Positions 8,603 to 19,116 of a stretch of DNA of 64,000 nucleotides are shown in pieces. Both the position numbers and the translations under genes were made by a program. The notes under the pieces are model-generated. The model saw only the letters and a list, made by a program, of their open reading frames with translations. It did not search any database and was not told the DNA's origin. Within the stretch, counting starts at the first letter, position 1. Each line of letters begins with the position of its first letter. The stretch comes from Nostoc linckia z4 (lineage in GTDB: Bacteria > Cyanobacteriota > Cyanobacteriia > Cyanobacteriales > Nostocaceae), in NCBI RefSeq assembly GCF_002608075.1, contig NZ_LAHA01000004.1:30323-94322 (forward strand). Reading direction: 5' to 3'.

Positions 8603-11224
8603 GTGGATTCCCGATACAACCCCGCAGCGATTGAGGAAAAATGGCAAAAAACATGGACAGAACTGGGCTTAGACCGAACACCGACAGCTAGCAACAAGCC
8701 AAAATTCTACGCTTTGTCCATGTTTCCCTATCCATCGGGCAGCTTACACATGGGTCACGTCCGTAATTATACGATTACTGACGTAATTGCCCGCCTCAAG
8801 CGAATGCAAGGGTATCGGGTAATACACCCAATGGGTTGGGATGCCTTTGGTTTGCCAGCAGAAAACGCCGCCATTGACCGTGGTGTACCGCCAGCAAAAT
8901 GGACTTATCAAAATATTACGCAGATGCGGCAACAATTACAGCGTCTTGGTTTGTCCATTGACTGGGAGTGCGAACTAGCCACCTGTTCGCCAGATTATTA
9001 CAAGTGGACGCAATGGATTTTCTTGCAGTTTTTACAAGCGGGTTTAGCTTACCAAAAAGAAGCGGCGGTAAACTGGGATCCCATTGACCAGACTGTACTG
9101 GCAAACGAACAAGTCGATAATGAAGGACGTTCTTGGCGCAGTGGGGCAATAGTTGAACGTAAATTGTTGCGACAGTGGTTTTTTAAAATTACTGACTATG
9201 CCGAAGAATTACTCAAGGATTTGGATAAGTTGACTGGTTGGCCGGAACGCGTGAAATTAATGCAGGCTAACTGGATTGGCAAATCCACAGGTGCTTACTT
9301 GGAATTTCCCATTGTTGGCTTAGATGAAAAAATTGCTGTCTATACCACACGCCCAGATACCGTTTTTGGCGTGAGCTACGTGGTGTTAGCACCAGAACAT
9401 CCTTTAACAAAGCGCGTCACCACCAAAGAACAACAAGCAACGGTAGAAGGGTTTATTAAAGAGATTTCTAATCAAAGCGAGTTGGAACGTACTGCTGAAG
9501 ATAAACCTAAGCGGGGTGTCCCGACTGGCGGTAAGGCAATTAACCCATTTACAGGGGAAGAAGTACCCATTTGGATTGCTGACTACGTACTGTATGAGTA
9601 TGGTACTGGGGCAGTCATGGGTGTACCGGCACACGATGTCCGGGATTTTAAGTTTGCCCAAAGCTATGATTTGCCCATTGATTTTGTCATTGCTTCGCCA
9701 GATGATGTTGCAGGTTTTGACTTAACTCCCACATCAGAGACGGATGAAGTTACACAACTCGTGCAAATTGAATATAACCAGGCATACACTGAACCAGGAA
9801 TTTTAATTAATTCCGGTGCTTTTACTGGTATGGCTTCCACAGAGGCTAAACAGGCGATGGTGGAATATGCCGAACAACAAGGTTTCGGAAAAGCGCGGGT
9901 GCAATATCGACTGCGTGATTGGTTGATTTCCCGCCAGCGATACTGGGGGGCACCAATACCTGTAATTCACTGTCCCAATTGTGGGATAGTACCAGTGCCC
10001 GACAAAGATTTGCCAGTACAGTTACCAGAAGAAGTGGAATTTACTGGACGTGGTGGTTCACCTTTGGCGCAATTGGAAAGCTGGGTAAATGTGCCATGTC
10101 CTACTTGTGGCACTCCAGCGAAGCGGGAAACTGACACGATGGATACTTTTATTGATTCCTCGTGGTATTTCTTGCGTTTTCCAGATGCTAAGAACGAACA
10201 ACATGTTTTTGATTCCAGTAAAATCAATGACTGGATGCCAGTGGATCAGTACGTAGGTGGAATCGAACACGCAATTTTACATTTGTTGTATTCGCGGTTC
10301 TTTACTAAGGTACTGCGGGATAGAGGTTTGTTGAATTTTGACGAACCCTTTCAACGTCTGTTAACACAAGGCATGGTGCAGGGTTTAACTTACATGAATC
10401 CTAAAAAGGGTGGTAAAGATAAGTGGATTCCTTCTAATTTAGTGAATCCTGCTGACCCCCGCGACCCCCAGACGGGGGAACCACTGCAACGTCTCTACGC
10501 CACCATGTCTAAATCCAAGGGTAATGGTGTAGCCCCAGAAGATGTAATTTCCAAGTACGGTGTAGACACAGCGCGGATGTTCATTTTGTTCAAAGCGCCG
10601 CCAGAAAAAGATTTGGAATGGGATGAAGCCGATGTGGAAGGACAATTCCGCTTTTTAAATCGGGTTTGGCGTTTGGTGACAGATTATGTTGCTGCTGGAA
10701 TATCTAATAAAAAAGCTGAAGTTTCTGATTTAAGTAAGCCTGAAAAGGAATTGCGGCGGGCAATTCATACCGCTATTCAAGCTGTAACGGAAGACGTGGA
10801 AGACGAATATCAATTCAATACAGCTGTTTCAGAATTGATGAAGTTGAGTAATGCTCTAACTGATGCCAGCTGCAAAAATTCACCAATTTATGCAGAAGGT
10901 ATTCGGACTTTGGTGATTATGCTAGCGCCTTTTGCACCACACATTGCCGATGAATTATGGCATTTGTTGGGTGAAAGTGATTCAGTTCACACGCAAATTT
11001 GGCCATCATTTGACCTGGCTGCTTTGGTAGCTGATGAAATCACTTTAGTGATTCAAATTATGGGCAAAACTCGTGGTGCAATTCAAGTACCGTCACAAGC
11101 AGATAAAGCCGCCTTAGAGAAATACGCCCGTGAATCTGAAGTTGCCCAGCGTTACATCGAAGGTAAAGAAATTAAAAAGGTAATTGTGGTTCCTGGGAAG
11201 TTGGTAAATTTTGTAGTCAGCTAA
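8603..11224 (+). CDS. leuS: Leucyl-tRNA synthetase
   Basis: Charges tRNA-Leu with leucine in the cytoplasm. The class I HIGH signature is present as HMGH in [14 protein letters not shown] (about residue 50) and the KMSKS loop as MSKSKGNG (about residue 635). Two CxxC zinc-type motifs (CPNCG and CPTCG) flank the region between them, and a large editing domain occupies about residues 225-420. The frame extends upstream to 8543, but the ribosome site supports the GTG at 8603, giving 873 residues, typical for the family. No frame damage is seen. Confidence 0.97.
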   Translation: MDSRYNPAAIEEKWQKTWTELGLDRTPTASNKPKFYALSMFPYPSGSLHMGHVRNYTITDVIARLKRMQGYRVIHPMGWDAFGLPAENAAIDRGVPPAKWTYQNITQMRQQLQRLGLSIDWECELATCSPDYYKWTQWIFLQFLQAGLAYQKEAAVNWDPIDQTVLANEQVDNEGRSWRSGAIVERKLLRQWFFKITDYAEELLKDLDKLTGWPERVKLMQANWIGKSTGAYLEFPIVGLDEKIAVYTTRPDTVFGVSYVVLAPEHPLTKRVTTKEQQATVEGFIKEISNQSELERTAEDKPKRGVPTGGKAINPFTGEEVPIWIADYVLYEYGTGAVMGVPAHDVRDFKFAQSYDLPIDFVIASPDDVAGFDLTPTSETDEVTQLVQIEYNQAYTEPGILINSGAFTGMASTEAKQAMVEYAEQQGFGKARVQYRLRDWLISRQRYWGAPIPVIHCPNCGIVPVPDKDLPVQLPEEVEFTGRGGSPLAQLESWVNVPCPTCGTPAKRETDTMDTFIDSSWYFLRFPDAKNEQHVFDSSKINDWMPVDQYVGGIEHAILHLLYSRFFTKVLRDRGLLNFDEPFQRLLTQGMVQGLTYMNPKKGGKDKWIPSNLVNPADPRDPQTGEPLQRLYATMSKSKGNGVAPEDVISKYGVDTARMFILFKAPPEKDLEWDEADVEGQFRFLNRVWRLVTDYVAAGISNKKAEVSDLSKPEKELRRAIHTAIQAVTEDVEDEYQFNTAVSELMKLSNALTDASCKNSPIYAEGIRTLVIMLAPFAPHIADELWHLLGESDSVHTQIWPSFDLAALVADEITLVIQIMGKTRGAIQVPSQADKAALEKYARESEVAQRYIEGKEIKKVIVVPGKLVNFVVS

Positions 11225-11225
11225 A

Positions 11226-11350
11226 GGCATGGGGCATTGGGAGCAGGGGAGCTAGGGGAAAAGATTAAAGGGAAAAGGGAAAAGGAATAAATGTAATCTT
11301 TCCCCCTTACCTCTTTCCCTTTCCCCATGCCCTGTTTGCCCAATGCCCCA
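11226..11350. repeat. STRR1-like heptamers and AAAGGG repeats after leuS
   Basis: The short gap between leuS and the convergent DUF561 gene consists of GGGCATT/CCAATGC heptamers and AAAGGGAAAAGG runs with their reverse complement (CTTTCCCTTTCCCC), so the transcript could fold into a hairpin between the two converging genes. Confidence 0.5.
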
Positions 11351-11354
11351 TTCT

Positions 11355-12101
11355 TTACTTCTGACTCAACACTGTTGCAGTTGCCAAAGCTTCTACTAAG
11401 CCACGGACAGCAGCAATCATCGCTACTTCACTGTTGAGTTGGTTAATGGCTGAACCAACACCAACACCAGCAGCACCAGCGGCGATCGCTAATGGTGCAG
11501 TAACGCTAGAAATGCCTGAAGCACACAGTACTGGTACTCTCACGCTATGAGAAATTTCATAAGCTGCTGCCAAGGTGGGAGCAGCTTTTTCAATTAATCC
11601 TAAAGTTCCAGGGTGAACTGGGTTACTGCTAGTACCGCCTTCGGTTTGGATAATGTCTGCTCCAGCTTTTACTAATTCTTCTGCTAGTTGTACTTGTCTA
11701 TCTAGTTCGAGGATATGGGGAACGGTAACAGATAAGGTAATTTCTGGCAGCAGGGCACGGGTTTGCTGAGTCAAGGCTAGTACTTCCTCAGCCTCGAAAC
11801 GGCGTCCTTGAGCATAGAATGAATCGAAATTCCCGATTTCAATTAAATCAGCACCAGCAGCCACAGCTTGCACAAATTTCTCTGGTTCTACTGCTGAAAC
11901 ACAAATCGGTAAATTTGTCAAACTTTTAGCTAGCTGGACTAAGCTGGAATCGGCGGCAATATCGACGAAAGTGGCACCACCAAATTCAGCAGCTTTGACA
12001 ATAGCGGCAACGCTGGCGGCGTCAAAGTTATTTAAGCCGCTGATTACTTTGAGAACGCGGCGGTTAGCAAATGCACGTTGGAGTGTAGAATGCATCGTCA
12101 T
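11355..12101 (-). CDS. DUF561/Ycf23 family protein (TIM-barrel-like)
   Basis: 248 residues with a repeated beta/alpha pattern: FVDIAADSS, GADLIEIGNFD, GADIIQTEGGTSS and a glycine-rich phosphate-binding-like end GAAGVGVGSAINQL. This matches the Ycf23 family, conserved in cyanobacteria and red-algal plastids, whose reaction is not known. The barrel form and the GVGVGS phosphate site suggest a metabolic enzyme acting on a phosphorylated substrate (inference). It is single and convergent with leuS. Confidence 0.82.
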   Translation of the reverse strand: MTMHSTLQRAFANRRVLKVISGLNNFDAASVAAIVKAAEFGGATFVDIAADSSLVQLAKSLTNLPICVSAVEPEKFVQAVAAGADLIEIGNFDSFYAQGRRFEAEEVLALTQQTRALLPEITLSVTVPHILELDRQVQLAEELVKAGADIIQTEGGTSSNPVHPGTLGLIEKAAPTLAAAYEISHSVRVPVLCASGISSVTAPLAIAAGAAGVGVGSAINQLNSEVAMIAAVRGLVEALATATVLSQK

Positions 12102-12362
12102 GATTCGGCTTTGAAGCTACAAAAATTAGGTATATTCTACCGTTCATTAGTTGAGAAAGAGCCTAATACCAATTCAAAATTAAGAAAGCTGACATAATAA
12201 GGGTTTTGCAGTCTGTATCTGCTGCATTTTTTTAATTAGTATAAACTACTACAGTATTTACTAACTTTTGATACCTTCTATACCAAAGTACGCCCACACT
12301 TTTGCTGAATATACTGCTTAAGCAAATAACTTTTGACAGATTTTTTAATTCAAACAGCAGTC

Positions 12363-13922
12363 CTACATATCTAAAAAATTTATTTTTTTAGATATATCAG
12401 AGGGTACAAGAGTAAATGATGGAATACTTTTTTGAATTACTAGATTAACATCATCATATTCATTATTTTCTTTGAAGAACCTGATGACTTCTTTTTTCTT
12501 CCAACCTTGGATATAAAATATAAAAGTATTTTTTTCATTTTGAACTTCCAGTAAGTCTATAGTTTTTGTTGGTTGAGCTTTGAAAATTTTACTTAATTGA
12601 TGACGTTTAATTTGAGTATCTGTCAATAACGATGTTTTTAGAGGTTTAACTCTAACTTTGCTAGATAAAAGTTGCATTTCTACTACTACAGGGACAGAAT
12701 CAGCAACGACAAAAATTCGCTGAACTCTAGACGGTAAATCCTGGAGATTTTTAGCGAGTCTTTTATTGTCTTCTGTTTGAGTTGACCAGTAGGGATAAGG
12801 AACTGAATAAGAAACTCTATAACTCACAAAAACTATACAAATAAAAACTAAAGCCAAGGCAATACTTATAATTTTTTGATTTCGCCAAACAGAGAATATT
12901 TTTTTCAATACAGATTGCAACAATATTGCAATACCAATTGCTAAAACCGGAGAAACATAGATAAAATGACGGGCTGGATAATAGTTCGGTAGCCAAAAAA
13001 TATAATTAACAAGTAGCGTCGGAAAGATAAATAATACAGTTAAAGAGTCGCGTTTAATCCAAAGGTCAAACAAACTAATAAAGAAAATAAATATATACAA
13101 TGGATTACAAGCTTGAATAAAAGCTTTCGTTCCTGATTTGAAATTTTGAATTGCTATATCGGGGCCATGATAAAAAATTAAATCTTCTAATATTCCATCA
13201 CTCTGTATATTAATTTCTGGAAGTCGTGATTTGAAAGCCAAAAATATAATTATGGCGAAAAAAATATATAAACTAGAATAAGAAATAACTTTTGTGACAG
13301 AATAGCGTTCAAGAAGAAAGCAGCCTGGGATTAGTAAAAACATCAGTACTGCATCCAACCTAAACATTAAGCATAATGAAAAGGCAGAAATTATCAATAT
13401 ATCTAATATTATTAATTTCACTAAGCCAGCATTTGAAGATTTTACTTCTGAACGATATGCAATTAAGGCTAAACCGATAAACATGAATAGTACTGCTGGA
13501 ATCATGGGATGTCCATACAGACTTGTACTCCACCAAACTGGAATCAATATCAGTAATAAATTTGCTAAGACTGCCGTGGTTAGTCCCCAATATCTTTTGA
13601 CCAGATAAAAAATGGGAATAACTATGAAAATTGAACTTAAAGAATTTAGATAATTACTAATTGGGATAATTGTAGTAAAATTATTTTCAAAAAATGATCT
13701 AAAAATATTTATTAAAGCATAGTAGCCAAAAGAGATGTTGCGTCCATAAAGCAATGGACTACCTAATGGTTTACCAGATGTAACTGAGTCAATTATTCCC
13801 ATGACCATTCTGAAACCATCCCTCTCGCCTAGTGTATCTCTGTAAGTGAAAGGTAGATAAGAGATACAGGATAAAATTAATAACAAAAGTATTGTTAAGT
13901 TCTGGTTTCGTTTGAATTGCAT
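12363..13922 (-). CDS. Multi-spanning membrane protein, GT-C glycosyltransferase-like
   Basis: 519 residues, very hydrophobic, with about ten predicted membrane helices and a soluble C-terminal domain of about 130 residues. An acidic motif (GERDGFRM) lies in the first periplasmic loop after helix 1, where GT-C glycosyltransferases (PMT/ArnT class) carry their catalytic acidic residues. Such enzymes use polyprenyl-phosphate sugars. Base composition is more AT-rich than the neighbours. The assignment is by topology and loop motif only; the substrate is unknown. Confidence 0.55.
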   Translation of the reverse strand: MQFKRNQNLTILLLLILSCISYLPFTYRDTLGERDGFRMVMGIIDSVTSGKPLGSPLLYGRNISFGYYALINIFRSFFENNFTTIIPISNYLNSLSSIFIVIPIFYLVKRYWGLTTAVLANLLLILIPVWWSTSLYGHPMIPAVLFMFIGLALIAYRSEVKSSNAGLVKLIILDILIISAFSLCLMFRLDAVLMFLLIPGCFLLERYSVTKVISYSSLYIFFAIIIFLAFKSRLPEINIQSDGILEDLIFYHGPDIAIQNFKSGTKAFIQACNPLYIFIFFISLFDLWIKRDSLTVLFIFPTLLVNYIFWLPNYYPARHFIYVSPVLAIGIAILLQSVLKKIFSVWRNQKIISIALALVFICIVFVSYRVSYSVPYPYWSTQTEDNKRLAKNLQDLPSRVQRIFVVADSVPVVVEMQLLSSKVRVKPLKTSLLTDTQIKRHQLSKIFKAQPTKTIDLLEVQNEKNTFIFYIQGWKKKEVIRFFKENNEYDDVNLVIQKSIPSFTLVPSDISKKINFLDM

Positions 13923-14323
13923 AATGGTAATCTCATTTAAGAATAATTATCACTTTGATTGAGCTTCAGGAAATATCTTGGTTAGAGAAGGCATCAGCTA
14001 CTATGCATTTAAATTTTATATTTTGCATTCAAGTTGTCAAGAGTCCCAAATGAAAATTAAGCTTTCAACTCTTGAAAAAGCACAGGTATGTATTAAATAA
14101 GTAGGTTAACATTGAAAAACCTAAAATCGAGTCTTGACGATTACTACCTTTCTGCGGATAGATGGCTACAACACGTTTACGCTATATTGCGTTAAGATTT
14201 TAATGAAATTTTACGTTTAATTAGCATCAGTTACTGAATTATTTAGGCAAATTTACATGACGTATTTTATGGTTTGAAAGCTGGAGCATAAATCTTGATT
14301 TATCAATAAAAGCTAATTAGATA
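13923..14323. other. Non-coding gap between divergent genes
   Basis: About 400 AT-rich bases between the GT-C-like gene (minus strand) and the phosphatase gene (plus strand). It must contain both promoters. No repeats or frames of note were seen. Confidence 0.4.
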
Positions 14324-14905
14324 ATGGCAGAAATGAAAAAAGCTGAAATACAACAGGTTAAAAAATACAAATTCTCTCCGGCTTGCGAGAATGAGCAAGT
14401 AGTATTTGGTGCTGCACGTCCCCAATATACTAATCAAATGGTTGAAGATTGGATAGAATTTATGAAAGGACAAGGTATCAAAAGAGTTTGTTGTCTTCTC
14501 CATGATGAACAATTAGCTTACTACTCCGATCTTCTGGGTGCATATAAACAGGAATTTGGTAGTCAGCTAGTTTGTTGGACACCGATCGCTGATTTTCATT
14601 TAGTTGATTTAGAAACCCTCACACAAAAAATAATTCCTTTTTTAATTGCAGCAGATAAACAAAATGAGAAAGTTGTTGTACACTGCTCTGGTGGAATTGG
14701 ACGTACTGGACATGTATTAGCAGCATGGCTAGTTAGCGTCAGGGGATTATCAAATGAAGCTGCAATTAAGGCTGTGAAAAAAACAGGTAGAAATCCTTAT
14801 GAAGCAGCGATCGCTGCTATATTCAAAGGTAAAAATCCTTTTAAAGTTGCAAAAGATATCGACATACTTTTAAATAATTGCCGCCTAGTACTGCGTGGTG
14901 AATAG
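14324..14905 (+). CDS. Dual-specificity protein phosphatase family
   Basis: 193 residues with the cysteine-phosphatase signature HCSGGIGRTG: His120, nucleophile Cys121, Arg127. This is the P-loop of dual-specificity/tyrosine phosphatases, and the protein should dephosphorylate protein or small phospho-substrates in the cytoplasm. A general-acid Asp may be in the WTPIADFH stretch upstream. No kinase is adjacent. It is followed by a methyltransferase-like gene and a deacetylase gene in the same orientation, separated by repeats, so co-transcription is doubtful. Confidence 0.82.
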   Translation: MAEMKKAEIQQVKKYKFSPACENEQVVFGAARPQYTNQMVEDWIEFMKGQGIKRVCCLLHDEQLAYYSDLLGAYKQEFGSQLVCWTPIADFHLVDLETLTQKIIPFLIAADKQNEKVVVHCSGGIGRTGHVLAAWLVSVRGLSNEAAIKAVKKTGRNPYEAAIAAIFKGKNPFKVAKDIDILLNNCRLVLRGE

Positions 14906-14949
14906 TAGATAATCGTATGATTATAACCAAAGGTAAAATTATCAAACAG

Positions 14950-15200
14950 AATTCAGGAGTCAGGAGCCAGAATTCAGAATGAATTCTGTGCGAGTGGTGG
15001 ATGAATAACTGGGTTTAAGACCCCCACCAAATTGTAGATTTGGTGGTCTTCTCCCAAGGGGAGACGCTACGCGAACAATCAGTCGCGGGTCTGAATCCCC
15101 GACTGATAGCGCAGCTAAGCCGTGTCCGCGTTCGCGTAGCGTCTCGTAGAGAGCGTCTTGATTCTGACTCCTGAATTCTGAATTCTGAATTCTTCTTCAA
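14950..15200. repeat. MITE-like repeat with heptamer ends (copy 1)
   Basis: The element is bounded by AATTCAGGAGTCAG-type sequence on the left and its reverse complement CTGACTCCTGAATTC on the right. Inside are the hairpin CCACCAAATTGTAGATTTGGTGG and two copies of GAGACGCTACGCGAA/TTCGCGTAGCGTCTC facing each other. A shorter relative lies at 21233-21392, sharing the ATTTGGTGGTCTTC core and the same ends. No transposase is encoded, which fits a non-autonomous element or composite repeat. Confidence 0.55.
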
Positions 15201-15275
15201 TTTATTAATATGTATTTTAATGACGAATTGACAATTAGAAATTAGTATAATCAATCTAGTTACGAGGCAAACTCT

Positions 15276-15971
15276 ATGGTCATGGTTTTAGATAAAGTAG
15301 TTCCCTTTGGAAGGTCAATGGATGAATATATCAAAATATTCAATTTAACAAAGTTAGATTTGAATAAAAGAATTATTGGGGTTGGGGATGGCCCAGCAAG
15401 CTTTAATGCTGAAATGGCACAACAGGGTAAAAATGTAGTTTCTATCGATCCCCTGTACCAATTTTCTGGCGATCAAATCCTGCAAAGATTTAATGAAGTA
15501 GTAGATAACATTATTAATCAAGTCAAGGCTACACCGAACGATTGGGTATGGAGCTATCATAAATCTCCAGATGACTTGCGACAAAATCGAGTGAAAGTAA
15601 TTCAAGAATTTCTAGCTGATTATGATAGTGGTAAAAAGACCAACAGATACATATTTGGCGAATTGCCCAACTTTGCATATAATAATCAAGAATTTGACAT
15701 AGCCCTTTGTTCGCATTTATTGTTTTTATATTCAGACCAACTAGATTATGATTTTCACTTAAATTCAGTAGGTGAAATGCTGCGTATTGCTCAAGAAATC
15801 AGAATATTTCCTCTGATAGATTTAATGTTAAAGCCTTCGCCACATTTAGAAAAAATAATCAAATATTATACTGATAAAGGTTATAAAATAAATATTGAAA
15901 AAGTTGAATATGAACTACAACCTGGTGGGAATAAAATGTTGAAGATAACTAAAGATGTAAATATAATTTAA
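15276..15971 (+). CDS. SAM-dependent methyltransferase-like protein
   Basis: 231 residues. Residues about 35-60 read IIGVGDGPASFNAEMAQQG then VVSIDPLY: a glycine-rich loop followed by an acidic residue at the end of strand 2, the SAM-binding arrangement of class I methyltransferases. A later FDIALCSHLLFLYS resembles motif IV-V. The substrate is unknown. The gene is AT-rich, flanked by repeats on both sides, and not obviously in an operon. Confidence 0.6.
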   Translation: MVMVLDKVVPFGRSMDEYIKIFNLTKLDLNKRIIGVGDGPASFNAEMAQQGKNVVSIDPLYQFSGDQILQRFNEVVDNIINQVKATPNDWVWSYHKSPDDLRQNRVKVIQEFLADYDSGKKTNRYIFGELPNFAYNNQEFDIALCSHLLFLYSDQLDYDFHLNSVGEMLRIAQEIRIFPLIDLMLKPSPHLEKIIKYYTDKGYKINIEKVEYELQPGGNKMLKITKDVNII

Positions 15972-16151
15972 AATCATAGAATTTGAAAATTCTACTAATA
16001 AAAACATAGAATTGTAATAATTAAATAATGTTAAAACTGCCTTTGATTGATGATTCGGCTGGATTATAAACTAATATTCATCAAAGAATCAGACCCCAAT
16101 TCATGCTGACTTCTGACTCCTGAGTTCTGAATTCTTCCTAATAAAGATACA

Positions 16152-17105
16152 ATGGCATTCAGTGTTGGTACCCCTTTTGACTTTATGCTACCAGTCATCT
16201 ATTCCGACGAATTTTTAGATCACAAGACTGGAAAATACCATCCGGAAACACCAGAACGGTTGATAGCGATCGCTAATGCTCTAAAAGCAGCTACGTTTGC
16301 AGATAAAATTACATGGCGCGCCCCCACACCAGCACCAGAACAGCCGGAGTTAATGTCTTTATTAGTTGAGGCTCATAGCCCAGCCTACATCAAAAAACTC
16401 TCTTTCATTGCCTCTAGTGGCGGCGGCCCTTTGGATGGTGATACACCGATTTCGCCCCGCAGTTATGATGTGGCATTATTAGCGGTTAGTGCTTGGTTAG
16501 ATGGAGTTGTAGCTGTACTAGAATCCAATAATCCGGCTTTTGTATTGGCGCGTCCACCAGGACACCACGCTGAAAGCGATGCAGGTATGGGATTTTGTTT
16601 ATTTTCCAACGCCGCCATCGCCGCTTTTTTTGCTCTCAAACAACCCGGAATTAACCGTGTCGCCATCCTCGATTGGGATGTACATCACGGTAATGGTACT
16701 CAGTCCATCGTCGAAACTCATCAGCAAATTGCCTACTGTTCCCTCCATCAGTATCCATGTTATCCCGGTACTGGGAGAGCAACAGAACGGGGCTTTTATG
16801 ATAATGTCTTGAATTTACCAGTACCCCCTGGTAGCGATATTACGGTGTATCAGCCATTATTTGAAAAAAAGGTAGTACCGTTTTTAACTAACTTTCAACC
16901 AGATTTATTGATTGTCAGTGCTGGTTATGATGCCAATGCGGCAGATCCTTTGGCAAGTATCAACTTGCAATCAGAAGATTATGGTTTATTCACCGATTAT
17001 TGTCTGGCGCTAACTCGTAAAATTCTCTTTGGCTTAGAAGGTGGTTACGATTTTGATGCACTTTCTCAATCGGTTCTAGCAACTATCGAACGTTGTTTAC
17101 TTTAA
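16152..17105 (+). CDS. Histone-deacetylase-family protein
   Basis: 317 residues of the arginase/deacetylase superfamily, as in bacterial acetoin-utilisation or acetylpolyamine deacetylases and class II HDACs. Diagnostic motifs are present in order: HPETPERL near the N-terminus, RPPGHHAE with the tandem catalytic histidines, GFCLFSNAAIAA, the zinc ligands in LDWDVHHGNGTQ, and AGYDANAADPLA. It should hydrolyse an acetyl-amide bond; the natural substrate (acetyl-lysine or acetylpolyamine) cannot be told apart here. Confidence 0.9.
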   Translation: MAFSVGTPFDFMLPVIYSDEFLDHKTGKYHPETPERLIAIANALKAATFADKITWRAPTPAPEQPELMSLLVEAHSPAYIKKLSFIASSGGGPLDGDTPISPRSYDVALLAVSAWLDGVVAVLESNNPAFVLARPPGHHAESDAGMGFCLFSNAAIAAFFALKQPGINRVAILDWDVHHGNGTQSIVETHQQIAYCSLHQYPCYPGTGRATERGFYDNVLNLPVPPGSDITVYQPLFEKKVVPFLTNFQPDLLIVSAGYDANAADPLASINLQSEDYGLFTDYCLALTRKILFGLEGGYDFDALSQSVLATIERCLL

Positions 17106-17715
17106 CTGTGTCTCAAAAATCTTAATATTTCTTAATATTTTTCTGGGCGATCGCTTTCCTCTGGCGGTTCAAAAAATCGCAATATTTCTTCACATTTTGC
17201 CCATACCATTGTCCTCAGTAGCTTTCAGCAGTCTGAGAAAAATAACGTCTTGATTATTTAAAAATTTTTTAGGGTTTGTTTTTTCTCAGTAGAATCTTGG
17301 CATCGTCCATCGTTCTGCTTTTGTATATGCACTGAGATAGATGCACGTGACTAGAAAATTTGTCAGTAAAATCTCTAGAGTATTTGCTAGAGATTTTAGA
17401 AAATAGTCAAGAAAAATCAGCTTTTTGTAGATATTTAGTTTCTTGACTCTTTGTAACTGAATTGACGAATTCCAGAACAATGTTTACGGAAGTTGAAGGT
17501 GCCGTAACTTTTGTTTGGACTTTTGTCTCAGTATTTTCTTTTACAAATACTCTTTAAAGTTCATCAAATCTTCAGGAAGAAAAAGTTTCACCATTGTTCT
17601 GCAAGAGCTAAAGTTTTGTTAAGATGCAATTGCTAGCACTTTTTCAGCGAAATTCACCTATCACCATGTGGAGAAATAAAAAGTACTAGCGGCACAAAGT
17701 TTAGCAGGTGAAGCA
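17106..17715. other. Non-coding gap of about 610 bases
   Basis: No supported frame. It has direct repeats CTTAATATTT near 17122-17145, one HIP1-related site at about 17149, and otherwise AT-rich unique sequence. The promoter of the small membrane protein at 17716 should lie at its right end. Confidence 0.35.
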
Positions 17716-17853
17716 ATGACCACCTACATTTTTTTTGACGAAGCCCTACGAATGCTGACCAATGCTTTTTTGATATCAGCAATACTGTTAATAGCAGCTT
17801 CTGGTATAGGTTTGGCAGTAATTGAAACAATAGAGAAGACAGGAGAACGATAA
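17716..17853 (+). CDS. Small single-span membrane protein (45 residues)
   Basis: A 45-codon frame preceded by AGGTGAAGCA as a plausible ribosome site. The product has one hydrophobic helix (AFLISAILLIAASGIGLAVI) between a short acidic N-terminus and a charged tail (ETIEKTGER), the form of many small cyanobacterial thylakoid or plasma-membrane subunits. It is not one of the photosystem or cytochrome b6f small subunits I can recognise. It is isolated, so no function is proposed. Confidence 0.4.
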   Translation: MTTYIFFDEALRMLTNAFLISAILLIAASGIGLAVIETIEKTGER

Positions 17854-18031
17854 GTTCACACAATAACAGTGTACTTATTCCCAAAAACCATTGGGTACAA
17901 GTGTTTGCCATGAAATCATCCTGGGAACACTAAACTATAAAAGTCTCACAGCGTTGCAGTTTCACCTGGTAGTCCAGCAAATGCACAGGCAACTGTATCG
18001 CTATTGAGACCTTAACGAAGGAGCTACTACA

Positions 18032-18478
18032 ATGGGTTTACTCGATGCTGTGTTGGTTACAGGAAGCAAAACTCAACCAGTACTGAATTCAGCGGAAGCT
18101 TTTGCTGTTATAGTTCTGATGGCAACTGCTCCAGACGGTTACCTTTCCGTCGAACAAGCGAACTCTATCACTTATGTGCTATCTCGGATGCAACTTTTTA
18201 AAAGTTATCCCCATGAAATGATGAAGAGTCTGCTCGATAAAATTTTATCTATTTTCCAAGGGGAGCATTTTAATAGTTTATTTAATGCTGCTAAAGATTG
18301 TCTATCTCAAGACTTGCGCGAATCAGCCTTTGCAATAGCTACCGACTTAGTCTTGGCTGAAGGTGTAGTAGCTGAAGAAGAAAAAAACTTTTTAAATGAT
18401 TTGTATCAAGCTTTGGGTGTTTCCAGTGAAATGGCAATACAAATTATCCAAGTAATCTTGATTAAAAATCGGGTATAG
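18032..18478 (+). CDS. TerB-like tellurite resistance family protein
   Basis: 148 residues, all-helical, with the paired acidic helices of the TerB fold: LMATAPDGYLSVEQANSI in the first half and ATDLVLAEGVVAEEEKNFL in the second, each a helix-turn-helix with an acidic loop. TerB proteins bind metal at such acidic sites and sit at the inner membrane face in stress systems; single TerB genes in cyanobacteria are uncharacterised. A strong ribosome site (GAAGGAG) lies 9 bases before the ATG. Confidence 0.75.
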   Translation: MGLLDAVLVTGSKTQPVLNSAEAFAVIVLMATAPDGYLSVEQANSITYVLSRMQLFKSYPHEMMKSLLDKILSIFQGEHFNSLFNAAKDCLSQDLRESAFAIATDLVLAEGVVAEEEKNFLNDLYQALGVSSEMAIQIIQVILIKNRV

Positions 18479-18650
18479 GGTAACAAAAAAAATATCCGCT
18501 ATTTAATCTATGTGAATAGCCGATAAATTGCATTAAATTTCATTGATTGCTTTGAGAAATAGCGTTATCAAGTAATAAGCAAAAGAAAGCTAATGTTTCT
18601 CCATTGCTGAGACGATCGAGAACTGTTAAGCCTACCAAGTGTTTGTTAGT

Positions 18651-19070
18651 TCACACACTATTATCCAACAGCCTAGCGTGGATAATTTTGAGTTGCTCCT
18701 GGGTCTTAATGGGAGTTCGTGGCGTTGGTAATTCAGTATTAGGCCAGTTCCATAAATCATTACAAGGACATAACAAAGCCGGCATCCCAAGGTTTCGTGT
18801 AGCTACTGGCATTGTGCAGCGACAACAAGGTAGCATGTCCCATGTCGATGTCAACAGTTGGGCAATAGTTTCTTCTGTACCTTCCAGATGACACTCACCA
18901 GATTCTTGTGAGAGAATCTGCTCCCAGCATTCCTCAAATTCTGTACTATAGCGATCGCCATCTAGCACAGACTTTGGCAGAATGCTTGCCTTGCCGTTGC
19001 CGACGATTACTTTTTTACCTAGTTGAAACCAGTAGGCGAGATATGCCTTAACTTCTTGTTTAGTAGCCAT
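18651..19070 (-). CDS. Conserved hypothetical protein next to cobU
   Basis: 139 residues, no known domain recognised. It carries three cysteines close together (CCRCTMP) and a further CPC, which could bind a metal. It lies 46 bases downstream of cobU on the same strand and may be co-transcribed with it. An overlapping plus-strand frame (18604-18891) is judged a shadow. Confidence 0.55.
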   Translation of the reverse strand: MATKQEVKAYLAYWFQLGKKVIVGNGKASILPKSVLDGDRYSTEFEECWEQILSQESGECHLEGTEETIAQLLTSTWDMLPCCRCTMPVATRNLGMPALLCPCNDLWNWPNTELPTPRTPIKTQEQLKIIHARLLDNSV

Positions 19071-19116
19071 ACTCTCAATTGTAAATTTTGATCGGGATTT
19101 TTCGGAGGTTCAATGT

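Noticed and set aside
17654..17911. An 85-codon minus-strand frame
   Set aside because: It lies opposite the 45-residue membrane protein frame, has no good ribosome site, and is the antisense of that hydrophobic helix.
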